Positions 49,671-62,547 of a stretch of 64,000 bases of DNA are shown one piece after another; position 1 is the first letter of the stretch; every line of letters starts with the position of its first letter. The position numbers were made by a program, and so were the translations under genes. Source of the stretch: Osmia lignaria lignaria (lineage: Eukaryota > Arthropoda > Insecta > Hymenoptera > Megachilidae); assembly GCF_051020975.1 (NCBI RefSeq), contig NW_027478160.1, positions 3,866,001 through 3,930,000 of the forward strand, given 5' to 3'. Below the pieces are notes generated by a model, which saw nothing but the letters and a program-made list of their open reading frames with translations, searched no databases and had not been told where the DNA came from.

Positions 49671-51923
49671 TTGCAGATTTATCTCAAGGGAAGGGGCCTG
49701 ACGGACATATTTCGAGATATTTCCTCTTCTTGTTGTTCTTCTTCTGCACAGCTAAACTGGAAGTGGCATTTCCAGCTCGCAATAGCGCAGAGTTATCTCA
49801 AAGAAAGGGGCCACGGTGTTTCTGTATCTCTATTATGTTGGTGCGTCTTCGGAACTTTTAAATATCTCGATATATCTCGAAAACTACGCTTCTGATCAAA
49901 AAATATCATGGAACATAAATTGTAGGAAACATAATTCTCTACAAAAAACGTCTCTTAACATTTTGCCATAGCTCGCTTCGTTTCCGAGATATTTGCAGAT
50001 TCAGCTCAAAGGAACGGGCCTGACGGACATATTTCGAGATACTTCTTCTTCTTGTTGTTCTTCTTCTGCACAGCTAAGCTGGAAGTGGCATTTGCGGCTC
50101 GCACTAGTGCAGAGTTATCTCAAAGAAAGGGGCCACGGTGTTTCTGTATCTCTATTATGTTGGTGCGGCTTCTGAACTTTTAAATATCTTGATATATCTC
50201 GAGAACTACGCTTCTGATCAAAAAATATCATAGAGCGTAAATTGTAGGAAACATTATTCTCTACAAAAAAGGTCTCTTGACATTTTGCCATAGCTCGCTT
50301 CGTTTCCGAGATATTTGCAGATTCATCTCAAGGGAAGGGGTCTGACGGACATATTTCGAGATATTTCTTCTTCTTGTTGTTCTTCTTCTGCACAGCTAAG
50401 CTCGAAGTGGCATTTGCAGCTCGCAATAGTGCAGAGTTATCTCAAAGAAAGAGGCCACGGTGTTTCTGTACCTCTATTATGTTGGTGCAGCTTCGGAACT
50501 TTTAAATATCTTGATATATCTCGAGAACTACCCATCTGATCAAAAAATATCATACAAGATAAAAAGTAGGAAACTTAATTCTCTACAAAAAAGGTCTCTT
50601 AACATTTTGCCATAGCTCGCTTCGTTTCCGAGATATTTGCAGATTCAACTCAAAGGAACTGGCCTGACGGACATATTTCGAGATATTTCTTCTTCTTGTT
50701 GTTCTTCTTCTGCACAGCTAAGCTGGAAGTGGCATTTGCAGCTCGCAATAGTGCAGAGTTATCTCAAAGAAAGGGGCCACGGTGTTTCTGTATCTCTATT
50801 ATGTTGGTGCGGCTTCGGAACTGTTAAATATCTTGATATATCTCGAGAACTACGCACCTGATCGAAAAATATCATAGAACATAAAGAGTAGGAAACTTAA
50901 TTCTCTACAAAAAAGGTCTCTTAACATTTTGCCATAGCTCGCTTCGTTTCCGAGATATTTGCAGATTTATCTCAAGGGAAGGGGCCTGACGGACATATTT
51001 CGAGATATTTCTTCTTCATGTTGTTCTTCTTCTGCACAGCTAAGCTGGAAGTGGCATTTGCAGCTCGCAATAGTGCAGAGTTATCTCAAAGAAAGGGCCC
51101 ACGGTGTTTCCGTATCTCTATTATGTTGGTGCGGCTTCGGAACTTTTAAATATCTTGATATATCTCGAGAACTACGCATCTGATCAAAAAATATCATAGA
51201 ACATAAAAAGTAGGAAACTTAATTCTCTACAAAAAAGGTCTCTTAACATTTTGCCATAGCTCGCTTCGTTTCCGAGATATTTGCAGATTTATCTCAAGGG
51301 AAGGGGCCTGACGGACATATTTCGAGATATTTCTTCTTCTTGTTGTTCTTCTTCTGCACAGCTAAGCTGGAAGTGGCATTTACAGCTCGCAATAGTGCAG
51401 AGTTATCTCAAAGAAAGGGGCCACGTGTTTCCGTATCTCTATTATGTTGGTGCGGCTTCGGAACTTTTAAATATCTCGATATATCTCGAAAACTACGCTT
51501 CTGATCAAAAAATACCTTAGAACATAGCTTGTAGGAAACATAATTCTCTACAAAAAAGGTCTCTTAACATTTTGCCATAACTCGCTTCGTTTCCGAGATA
51601 TTTGCAGATTTATCTCAAGGGAAGGGTCCTGATGGACATATTTCGAGATATTTCTTCTTCTTGTTGTTCTTCTTCTGCACAGCTAAACTGGAAGTGGCAT
51701 TTGCGGCTCGCACTAGTGCAGAGTTATCTCAAAGAAAGGGGCCACGGTGTTTCTGTATCTCTATTATGTTGGTGCGGCTTCGGAACTTTTAAATATCTTG
51801 TTATATCTCGAGAACTACGCTTCTGATCAAAAAATATCATAGAACGTAAATTGTAGGAAACATTATTCTCTACAAAAAAGGTCTCTTAACATTTTGCCAC
51901 AGCTCGCTTCGTTTCCGAGATAT
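49671..51923 (+). repeat. Seven monomers, source types of neighbouring blocks
   Basis: Units 49671, 49993 and 50315 follow the order of 35505, 35827 and 36149. Unit 49993 has an early TGA through GGCTTCTGAAC. Units 50637 and 50959 (AACTGTTAAATATC with CACCTGATCG; TCTTCATGTTG with AAAGGGCCCACGG) match 57720 and 58042. Unit 51281 is 321 bp long with GGCCACGTGTTTCC. Unit 51602 is of the AAGGGTCCTGATGG type found at 44521 and 56432. Confidence 0.82.
51422..51427. other. CACGTG palindrome created by a 1-bp deletion (also 58827, 61080)
   Basis: The common GGCCACGGTG has lost one G, giving GGCCACGTGTTTCC and a CACGTG palindrome at 51422-51427, 58827-58832 and 61080-61085. CACGTG is the core of E-box and G-box sites bound by bHLH-type factors. 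Here it is most simply a chance product that was then copied with the 7-mer. Confidence 0.7.
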
Positions 51924-54900
51924 TTGCAGATACATCTCAAGGGAAGGGGTCTGACGGACATATTTCGAGATATTTCTTCTTCTTGTTGTTCTTCTTCTGC
52001 ACAGCTAAGCTCGAAGTGGCATTTGCAGCTCGCAATAGTGCAGAGTTATCTCAAAGAAAGAGGCCACGGTGTTTCTGTACCTCTATTATGTTGGTGCAGC
52101 TTCGGAACTTTTAAATATCTTGATATATCTCGAGAACTACGCATCTGATCAAAAAATATCATCGAACATAAAAAGTAGGTAACTTAATTCTCTACAAAAA
52201 AGGTCTCTTAACATTTTGCCATAGCTCGCTTCGTTTCCGAGGTATTTGCAGATTCAACTCAAAGGAACTGGCCTGACGGACATATTTCGAGATATTTCTT
52301 CTTCTTGTTGTTCTTCCTCTGCACAGCTAAGCTGGAAGTGGCATTTGCAGCTCGCAATAGTGCAGTGTTATCTCAAAGAAAGGGGCCACGGTGTTTCTGT
52401 ATCTCTATTATGTTGGTGCGGCTTCGGAACTTTTAAATATCTTGATATATCTCGAGAACTACGCATCCGATCAAAAAATATCATAGAACATAAAAAGTAG
52501 GAAACTTAATTCTCTACAAAAAAGGTCTCTTAACATTTTGCCATAGCTCGCTTCGTTTCCGAGATATTTGCATATTTATCTCAAGGGAAGGGGCCTGACG
52601 GACATATTTCGAGATATTTCTTCTTCTTGTTGTTCTTCTTCTGCACAGCTAAGCGGGAAGTGGCATTTGCGGCTCGCACTAGTGCAGAGTTATCTCAAAG
52701 AAAGGGGCCACGGTGTTTCTGTATCTCTATTATGTTGGTGCGGCTTCGGAACTTTTAAATATCTCGATATATCTCGAAAACTACGCTTCTGATCAAAAAA
52801 TATCATAGAACATAAAAAGTAGGAAACTTAATTCTCTACAAAAAAGGTCTCTGAACATTTTGCCATAGCTCGCTTGGTTTCCGAGATATTTGCAGATTTA
52901 TCTCAAGGGAAGTGGCCTGACGGACATATTTCGAGATATTTCTTCTTCTTGTTGTTGTTCTTCTGCACAGCTAAGCTGGAAGTGGCATTTGCAGCTCGCA
53001 ATAGTGCAGAGTTATCCCAAAGAAAGGGGCCACGGTGTTTCTGTATCTCTATTATGTTGGTGCGGCTTCGGAACTTTTAAATATCTCGATATATCTCGAA
53101 AACTACGCTTCTGATCAAAAAATATCATAGAACATAAATTGCAGGAAACATAATTCTCTACAAAAAAGGTCTCTTAACATTTTGCCATAACTCGCTTCGT
53201 TTCCGAGATATTTGCAGATATATCTCAAGGGAAGGGTCCTGATGGACATATTTCGAGATATTTCTTCTTCTTGTTGTTCTTCTTCTGCACAGCTAAACTG
53301 GAAGTGGCATTTCCAGCTCGCAGTCGTGCAGAGTTATCTCAAAGAAAGGGGCCACGGTGTATCTGTATCTCTATTATGTTGGTGCGGCTTCGGAACTTTT
53401 AAATATCTTGATATATCTCGAGAACTACGCATCTGATCAAAAAATATCATAGAAGATAAAAAGTAGGAAACTTAATTCTCTAGAAAAAAGGTCTCTTCAC
53501 ATTTTGCCATAGCTCGCTTCGTTTCCGAGATATTTGCAGATTTATCTCAAGGGAAGGGGCCTGACGGACATATTTCGAGATATTTCTTCTTCTTGTTGTT
53601 CTTCTTCTGCACAGCTAAGCTGGAAGTGGCATTTGCGGCTCGCACTAGTGCAGAGTTATCTCAAAGAAAGGGGCCACGGTGTTTCTGTATCTCTATTATG
53701 TTGGTGCGGCTTCGGAACTTTTAAATATTTCGATATATCTCGAAAACTACGCTTCTGATCAAAAAATATCATAGAACATAAATTGTAGGAAACATAATTC
53801 TCTACAAAAAACGTCTCTTAACATTTTGCCATAGCTCGCTTCGTTTCCGAGATATTTGCAGATTCAGCTCAAAGGAACTGGCCTGACGGACATATTTCGA
53901 GATATTTTTTCTTCTTGTTGTTCTTCCTCTGCACAGCTAAGCTGGAAGTGGCATCTGCAGCTCGCAATAGTGCAGAGTTATCTCAAAGAAGGGGGCCACG
54001 GTGTTTCTGTATCTCTATTATGTTGGTGCGGCTTCGGAACTTTTAAATATCTCGATATATCTCGAAAACTACGCTTCTGATCAAAAAATATCATAGAACA
54101 TAGATTGTAGGAAACATAATTCTCTACAAAAAAGGTCTCTTAACATTTTGCCATAGCTCGCTTCGTTTCCGAGATATTTGCAGATTCAACTCAAAGGAAC
54201 TGGCCTGACGGACATATTTCGAGATATTTCTTCTTCTTGTTGTTCTTCTTCTGCACAGCTAAACTGGAAGTGGCATTTCCAGCTTGCAATAGTGCAGAGT
54301 TATCTCAAAGAAAGGGGCCACGGTGTTTCTGTATCTCTATTATGTTGGTGCGGCTTCTTAACTTTTAAATATCTTGATATATCTCGAGAACTACGCATCT
54401 GATCAAAAAATATCATAGAACATAAAAAGTAGGAAACTTAATTCTCTACAAAAAAGGTCTCTTAACATTTTGCCATAGCTCTCTTCGTTTCCGAGATATT
54501 TGCAGATTTATCTCAAGGGAAGGGGCCTGACGGACACATTTCGAGATATTTCTTATTCTTGTTGTTCTTCTTCTGCACAGCTAAGCTGGAAGTGGCATTT
54601 GCAGCTCGCATTAGTGCAGAGTTATCTCAAAGAAAGGGGCCACGGTGTTTCTGTATCTCTATTATGTTGGTGCGGCTTCTTAACTTTTAAATATCTTGAT
54701 ATATCTCGAGAACTACGCATCTGATCAAAAAATATCATAGAACATAAAAAGTAGGAAACTCAATTCTCTACAAAAAAGGTCTCTTAACATTTTGCAATAG
54801 CTCGCTTCGTTTCCGAAATATTTGCAGATTTATCTCAAGGGAAGGGGCCTGACGGACATATTTCGAGATATTTCTCCTTCTTGTTGTTCTTCTTCTGCAC

Positions 54901-55787
54901 AGCTAAGCTGGAAGTGGCATTTGCAGCTCGCAATTGTGCAGAGTTATCTCAAAGAGAGGGGCCACGGTGTTTCTGTATCTCTATTATGTTGGTGCGGCTT
55001 CGGAACTTTTAAATATCTTGATATATCTCGAGAACTACGCATCTGATCAAAAAATATCATAGAACATAAAAAGTAGGAAACTTAATTCGCTACAAAAAAG
55101 GTCTCTTAACATTTTGCCATAGCTCGCTTCGTTTCCGAGATATTTGCAGATTTATCTCAAGGGAAGGGGCCTGACGGACATATTTCGAGATATTTCTTCT
55201 TCTTGTTGTTCTTCTTCTGCACAGCTAAGCTGGAAGTGGCATTTGCAGCTCGCAATAGTGCAGAGTTATCTCAAAGAAAGGGGCCACGGTGTTTCTGTAT
55301 CTCTATTATGTTGGTGCGGCTTCGGAACTTTTAAATATCTTGATATATCTCGAGATCTACGCATCTGATCAAAAAATATCATAGAACATAAAAAGTAGGA
55401 AACTTAATTCTCTACAAAAAAGGTCTCTCAACATTTTGCCATAGCTCGCTTCGTATCCGAGATACTTGCCGATTTATCTCAAGGGAAGGGGCCTAACGGA
55501 CATATTTCGAGATATTTCTTCTTCTTGTTGTTCTTCTTCTGCACAGCTAAACTGGAAGTGGCATTTGCAGCTCGCAATAGTGCAGAGTTATCTCAAAGAG
55601 AGGGGCCACGGTGTTTCTGTATCTCTATTATGTTGGTGCGGCTTCGGAACTTTTAAATATCTTGATATATCTCGAGAACTACGCGTCTGATCAAAAAATA
55701 TCATACAACATAAAAAGTAGGAAACATAATTCCATACAAAAAAGGTCTCTTAACATTTTGCCATAGCTCGCTTCGTTTCCGAGATAT
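51924..55787 (+). repeat. Second copy of the 36149 block, 12 monomers
   Basis: Matches 36149-39690 with one added unit. Units 52568 and 52890 together replace the single unit 36793. The first carries GCATATTTATC and the second the TTATCCCAAAG that are joined in 36793. Private changes here include GAGGTATTTGC before 52246, AAGCGGGAAG (52568), GTTGTTGTTC (52890), CGGTGTATCTG (53212) and TCGTATCCGAG before 55466. Confidence 0.88.
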
Positions 55788-57075
55788 TTGCAGATTTATC
55801 TCAAGGGAAGGGGCCTGACGGACATATTTCGAGATATTTCTTCTTCTTGTTGTTCTTCTTCTGCACAGCTAAGCTGGAAGTGGCATTTGCAGCTCGCAAT
55901 AGTGCAGAGTTATCTCAAAGAAAGGGGCCACGGTGTTTCTGTATCTCTATTATGTTGGTGCGGCTTCGGATCTTTTAAATATCTCGATATATCTCGAAAA
56001 CTACGCTTCTGATCAAAAAATATCATAGAACGTAAATTGTGGGAAACATAATTCTCTACAAAAAAGGTCTCTCAACATTTTGCCATAGCTCGCTTCGTTT
56101 CCGAGATATTTGCAGATTTATCTCAAGGGAAGGGGTCTGACGGACATATTTCGAGATATTTCTTCTTCTTGTTGTTCTTCTTCTGCACAGCTAAGCTGGA
56201 AGTGGCATTTGCAGCTCGCAGTAGTGCAGAGTTATCTCAAAGAAAGGGGCCACGGTGTTTCTGTATCTCTATTATGTTGGTGCGGCTTCGCAACTTTTAA
56301 ATATCTTGATATATCTCGAGAGCTACGTATCCGATCAAAAAATATCATAGAACATAAAAAGTAGGAAACTTAATTCTCTACAAAAAAGGTCTCTTAACAT
56401 TTTGCCATAACTCGCTTCGTTTCCGAGATATTTGCAGATTTATCTCAAGGGAAGGGTCCTGATGGACATATTTCGAGATATTTCTTCTTCTTGTTGTTCT
56501 TCTTCTGCACAGCTAAACTGGAAGTGGCATTTGCGGCTCGCACTAGTGCAGAGTTATCTCAAAGAAAGGGGCCACGGTGTTTCTGTATCTCTATTATGTT
56601 GGTGCGGCTTCGGAACTTTTAAATATCTTGATATATCTCGAGAACTACGCTTCTGATCAAAAAATATCATAGAACGTAAATTGTAGGAAACATTATTCTC
56701 TACAAAAAAGGTCTCTTAACATTTTGCCATAGCTCGCTTCGTTTCCGAGATATTTGCAGATTCATCTCAAGGGAAGGGGTCTGACGGACATATTTCGAGA
56801 TATTTCTTCTTCTTGTTGTTCTTCTTCTGCACAGCTAAGCTCGAAGTGGCATTTGCAGCTCGCAATAGTGCAGAGTTATCTCAAAGAAAGAGGCCACGGT
56901 GTTTCTGTACCTCTATTATGTTGGTGCAGCTTCGGAACTTTTAAATATCTTGATATATCTCGAGAACTACGCATCTGATCAAAAAATATCATCGAACATA
57001 AAAAGTAGGAAACTTAATTCTCTACAAAAAAGGTCTCTTAACATTTTGCCATAGCTCGCTTCGTTTCCGAGATAT
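55788..57075 (+). repeat. Second copy of the 43877 block, with hybrid first monomer
   Basis: Units 55788 to 56754 match 43877 to 44843. The first is a hybrid: its upstream linker (AATTCCATAC) and 5' half are of the 39691/41945 type, and its 3' part (CGGATCTTTT, GAACGTAAATTGTGGG) is of the 43877 type. Private changes include CTTCGCAAC and CTACGTATCC in 56110. Confidence 0.85.
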
Positions 57076-58041
57076 TTGCAGATTCAACTCAAAGGAACTG
57101 GCCTGACGGACATATTTCGAGATATTTCTTCTTCTTGTTGTTCTTCTTCTGCACAGCTAAGCTGGAAGTGGCATTTGCGGCTCGCACTAGTGCAGAGTTA
57201 TCTCAAAGAAAGGGGCCACGGTGTTTCTGTATCTCTATTATGTTGGTGCGGCTTCGGAACTTTTAAATATCTCGATATATCTCGAAAACTACGCTTCTGA
57301 TCAAAAAATATCATAGAACATAAATTGTAGGAAACATGATTCTCTACAAAAAACGTCTCTTAACATTTTGCCATAGCTCGCTTCGTTTCCGAGATATTTG
57401 CAGATTCAGCTCAAAGGAACTGGCCTGACGGACATATTTCGAGATATTTTTTCTTCTTGTTGTTCTTCCTCTGCACAGCTAAGCTGGAAGTGGCATTTGC
57501 AGCTCGCAATAGTGCAGAGTTATCTCAAAGAAAGGGGCCACGGTGTTTCTGTATCTCTATTATGTTGGTGCGGCTTCGGAACTTTTAAATATCTTGATAT
57601 ATCTCGAGAACTACGCATCTGATCAAAAACTATCATAGAACATAAAAAGTAGGAAACCTAATTCTCTACAAAAAAGGTCTCTTAACATTTTGCCATAGCT
57701 CGCTTCGTTTCCGATATATTTGCAGATTTATCTCAAGGGAAGGGGCCTGACGGACATATTTCGAGATATTTCTTCTTCTTGTTGTTCTTCTTCTGCACAG
57801 CTAAGCTGGAAGTGGCATTTGCAGCTCGCAATAGTGCAGAGTTATCTCAAAGAAAGGGGCCACGGTGTTTCTGTATCTCTATTATGTTGGTGCGGCTTCG
57901 GAACTGTTAAATATCTTGATATATCTCGAGAACTACGCACCTGCTCGAAAAATATCATAGAACATAAAGAGTAGGAAACTTAATTCTCTACAAAAAAGGT
58001 CTCTTAACATTTTGCCATAGCTCGCTTTGTTTCCGAGATAT
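57076..58041 (+). repeat. Three junction monomers before the second 7-mer
   Basis: Unit 57076 begins like 36471 or 45165 (ATTCAACTCAAAGG) and continues like 37437 or 45487 (CACTAGTGC, AAAACTACGCTTC). Unit 57398 begins like 37759 (GATATTTTTTC) and ends with the other 3' module and AAAAACTATCATAG. Unit 57720 carries AACTGTTAAATATC and CACCTGCTCG, close to 50637. All three look like exchange products. Confidence 0.8.
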
Positions 58042-60294
58042 TTGCAGATTTATCTCAAGGGAAGGGGCCTGACGGACATATTTCGAGATATTTCTTCTTC
58101 ATGTTGTTCTTCTTCTGCACAGCTAAGCTGGAAGTGGCATTTGCAGCTCGCAATAGTGCAGAGTTATCTCAAAGAAAGGGCCCACGGTGTTTCCGTATCT
58201 CTATTATGTTGGTGCGGCTTCGGAACTTTTAAATATCTTGATATATCTCGAGAACTACGCATCTGATCAAAAAATATCATAGAACATAAAAAGTAGGAAA
58301 CTTAATTCTCTACAAAAAAGGTCTCTTAACATTTTGCCATAGCTCGCTTCGTTTCCGAGATATTTGCAGATTTATCTCAAGGGAAGGGGCCTGACGGACA
58401 TATTTCGAGATATTTCTTCTTCTTGTTGTTCTTCTGCTGCACAGCTAAGCTGGAAGTGGCATTTACAGCTCGCAATAGTGCAGAGTTATCTCAAAGAAAG
58501 GGGCCACGGTGTTTCTGTATCTCTATTATGTTGGTGCGGCTTCGGAACTTTTAAATATCTCGATATATCTCGAGAACTACGCATCTGATCAAAAAATATC
58601 ATAGAACATAAAAAGTAGGAAACTTAATTCTCTACAAATAAGGTCTCTTAACATTTTGCCATAGCTCGCTTCGTTTCCGAGATATTTGCAGATTTATCTC
58701 AAGGGAAGGGGCCTGACGGACATATTTCGAGATATTTCTTCTTCTTGTTGTTCTTCTTCTGCACAGCTAAGCTGGAAGTGGCATTTGCAGCTCGCAATAG
58801 TGCAGAGTTATCTCAAAGAAAGGGGCCACGTGTTTCCGTATCTCTATTATGTTGGTGCGGCTTCGGAACTTTTAAATATCTCGATATATCTCGAAAACTA
58901 CGCTTCTGATCAAAAAATACCATACAACATAGCTTGTAGGAAACATAATTCTCTACAAAAAAGGTCTCTTAAGATTTTGCCATAGCTCGCTTCGTTTCCG
59001 AGATATTTGCAGATTTATCTCACGGGAAGGGGCCTGACGGACATATTTCGAGATATTTCTTCTTCTTGTTGTTCTTCTTCTGCACAGCTAAGCTGGAAGT
59101 GGCATTTACAGCTCGCAATAGTGCAGAGTTATCTCAAAGAAAGGGGCCACGGTGTTTCTGTATCTCTATTATGTTGGTGCGGCTTCGGAACTTTTAAATA
59201 TCTCGATATATCTCGAGAACTACGCATCTGATCAAAAAATATCATAGAACATAAAAAGTAGGAAACTTAATTCTCTACAAATAAGGTCTCTTAACATTTT
59301 GCCATAGCTCGCTTGGTTTCCGAGATATTTGCAGATTTATCTCAAGGGAAGGGGCCTGACGGACATATTTCGAGATATTTCTTCTTCTTGTTGTTCTTCT
59401 TCTGCACAGCTAAGCTGGAAGTGGCATTTGCAGCTCGCAATAGTGCAGAGTTATCGCAAAGAAAGGGGCCACGGTGTTTCTGTATCTCTATTATGTTTGT
59501 GCGGCTTCGGAACTTTTAAATATCTTGATATATCTCGAGAACTACGCATCTGATCAAAAAATATCATAGAACATAAAAAGTAGGAAACCTAATTTTATAC
59601 AAAAAAGGTCTCTTAACATTTTGCCGTAGCTCGCTTTGTTTCCGAGATATTTGCAGATTTATCTCAAGGGAAGGGGCCTGACGGACATATTTCGAAATAT
59701 TTCTTATTCTTGTTGTTCTTCTTCTGCACAGCTAAGCTGGAAGTGGCATTTGCAGCTCGCAATAGTGCAGAGTTTTCTCAAAGAAAGGGGCCACGGTGTT
59801 TCTGTATCTCTATTATGTTGGTGCGGCTTCGGAACTTTTAAATATCTTGATATATCTCGAAAACTACGCTTCTGATCAAAAAATATCATAGAACATAAAT
59901 TGTAGGAAACATAATTCTCTACAAAAAAGGTCTCTTAACATTTTGCCATAGCTCGCTTCGTTTCCGAGATAGTTGCAGATTTATCTCAAGGGAAGGGGCC
60001 TGACGGACATATTTCGAGATATTTCTTCTTCTTGTTGTTCTTCTTCTGCACAGCTAAGCTGGAAGTGGCATTTGCAGCTCGCAATAGTGCAGAGTTATCT
60101 CAAAGAAAGGGGTCACGGTGTTTCTGTATCTCTATTATGTTGGTGCGGCTTCGGAACTTTTAAATATCTCGATATATCTCGAGAACTACGCATCTGATCA
60201 AAAAATATCATAGAACATAAAAAGTAGGAAACTTAATTCTCTACAAATAAGATCTCTTAACATTTTGCCATAGCTCGCTTCGTTTCCGAGATAT
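58042..60294 (+). repeat. 2253-bp 7-mer higher-order repeat, copy 1
   Basis: Units 58042, 58364, 58686, 59007, 59329, 59651 and 59973. Markers in order are GGGCCCACGG, TTCTGCTGCAC, GGCCACGTG with a 1-bp loss, TATCTCACGGG, GTTATCGCAAAG with ATGTTTGTGC, CGAAATATTTCTTATTC, and GAGATAGTTGC with GGGGTCACGG. The one difference I found from copy 2 is at 58435 (T here, G at 60688). Confidence 0.93.
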
Positions 60295-62547
60295 TTGCAG
60301 ATTTATCTCAAGGGAAGGGGCCTGACGGACATATTTCGAGATATTTCTTCTTCATGTTGTTCTTCTTCTGCACAGCTAAGCTGGAAGTGGCATTTGCAGC
60401 TCGCAATAGTGCAGAGTTATCTCAAAGAAAGGGCCCACGGTGTTTCCGTATCTCTATTATGTTGGTGCGGCTTCGGAACTTTTAAATATCTTGATATATC
60501 TCGAGAACTACGCATCTGATCAAAAAATATCATAGAACATAAAAAGTAGGAAACTTAATTCTCTACAAAAAAGGTCTCTTAACATTTTGCCATAGCTCGC
60601 TTCGTTTCCGAGATATTTGCAGATTTATCTCAAGGGAAGGGGCCTGACGGACATATTTCGAGATATTTCTTCTTCTTGTTGTTCTTCGGCTGCACAGCTA
60701 AGCTGGAAGTGGCATTTACAGCTCGCAATAGTGCAGAGTTATCTCAAAGAAAGGGGCCACGGTGTTTCTGTATCTCTATTATGTTGGTGCGGCTTCGGAA
60801 CTTTTAAATATCTCGATATATCTCGAGAACTACGCATCTGATCAAAAAATATCATAGAACATAAAAAGTAGGAAACTTAATTCTCTACAAATAAGGTCTC
60901 TTAACATTTTGCCATAGCTCGCTTCGTTTCCGAGATATTTGCAGATTTATCTCAAGGGAAGGGGCCTGACGGACATATTTCGAGATATTTCTTCTTCTTG
61001 TTGTTCTTCTTCTGCACAGCTAAGCTGGAAGTGGCATTTGCAGCTCGCAATAGTGCAGAGTTATCTCAAAGAAAGGGGCCACGTGTTTCCGTATCTCTAT
61101 TATGTTGGTGCGGCTTCGGAACTTTTAAATATCTCGATATATCTCGAAAACTACGCTTCTGATCAAAAAATACCATACAACATAGCTTGTAGGAAACATA
61201 ATTCTCTACAAAAAAGGTCTCTTAAGATTTTGCCATAGCTCGCTTCGTTTCCGAGATATTTGCAGATTTATCTCACGGGAAGGGGCCTGACGGACATATT
61301 TCGAGATATTTCTTCTTCTTGTTGTTCTTCTTCTGCACAGCTAAGCTGGAAGTGGCATTTACAGCTCGCAATAGTGCAGAGTTATCTCAAAGAAAGGGGC
61401 CACGGTGTTTCTGTATCTCTATTATGTTGGTGCGGCTTCGGAACTTTTAAATATCTCGATATATCTCGAGAACTACGCATCTGATCAAAAAATATCATAG
61501 AACATAAAAAGTAGGAAACTTAATTCTCTACAAATAAGGTCTCTTAACATTTTGCCATAGCTCGCTTGGTTTCCGAGATATTTGCAGATTTATCTCAAGG
61601 GAAGGGGCCTGACGGACATATTTCGAGATATTTCTTCTTCTTGTTGTTCTTCTTCTGCACAGCTAAGCTGGAAGTGGCATTTGCAGCTCGCAATAGTGCA
61701 GAGTTATCGCAAAGAAAGGGGCCACGGTGTTTCTGTATCTCTATTATGTTTGTGCGGCTTCGGAACTTTTAAATATCTTGATATATCTCGAGAACTACGC
61801 ATCTGATCAAAAAATATCATAGAACATAAAAAGTAGGAAACCTAATTTTATACAAAAAAGGTCTCTTAACATTTTGCCGTAGCTCGCTTTGTTTCCGAGA
61901 TATTTGCAGATTTATCTCAAGGGAAGGGGCCTGACGGACATATTTCGAAATATTTCTTATTCTTGTTGTTCTTCTTCTGCACAGCTAAGCTGGAAGTGGC
62001 ATTTGCAGCTCGCAATAGTGCAGAGTTTTCTCAAAGAAAGGGGCCACGGTGTTTCTGTATCTCTATTATGTTGGTGCGGCTTCGGAACTTTTAAATATCT
62101 TGATATATCTCGAAAACTACGCTTCTGATCAAAAAATATCATAGAACATAAATTGTAGGAAACATAATTCTCTACAAAAAAGGTCTCTTAACATTTTGCC
62201 ATAGCTCGCTTCGTTTCCGAGATAGTTGCAGATTTATCTCAAGGGAAGGGGCCTGACGGACATATTTCGAGATATTTCTTCTTCTTGTTGTTCTTCTTCT
62301 GCACAGCTAAGCTGGAAGTGGCATTTGCAGCTCGCAATAGTGCAGAGTTATCTCAAAGAAAGGGGTCACGGTGTTTCTGTATCTCTATTATGTTGGTGCG
62401 GCTTCGGAACTTTTAAATATCTCGATATATCTCGAGAACTACGCATCTGATCAAAAAATATCATAGAACATAAAAAGTAGGAAACTTAATTCTCTACAAA
62501 TAAGATCTCTTAACATTTTGCCATAGCTCGCTTCGTTTCCGAGATAT
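60295..62547 (+). repeat. 2253-bp 7-mer higher-order repeat, copy 2
   Basis: Almost exact second copy of the seven-unit block (60295 to 62226). Both this copy and the third, truncated one are preceded by ACAAATAAGATCTC, while copy 1 is preceded by ACAAAAAAGGTCTC. The linker change therefore belongs to the end of the repeating unit. Near identity over 2.25 kb marks this as one of the youngest duplications in the window. Confidence 0.93.

Noticed and set aside
58686..58985. Longest plus-strand frame (99 codons), repeated at 60939-61238
   Set aside because: It arises from the 1-bp deletion in GGCCACGTG, which shifts the frame into the linker. It is a frameshift product of the repeat and not a gene.
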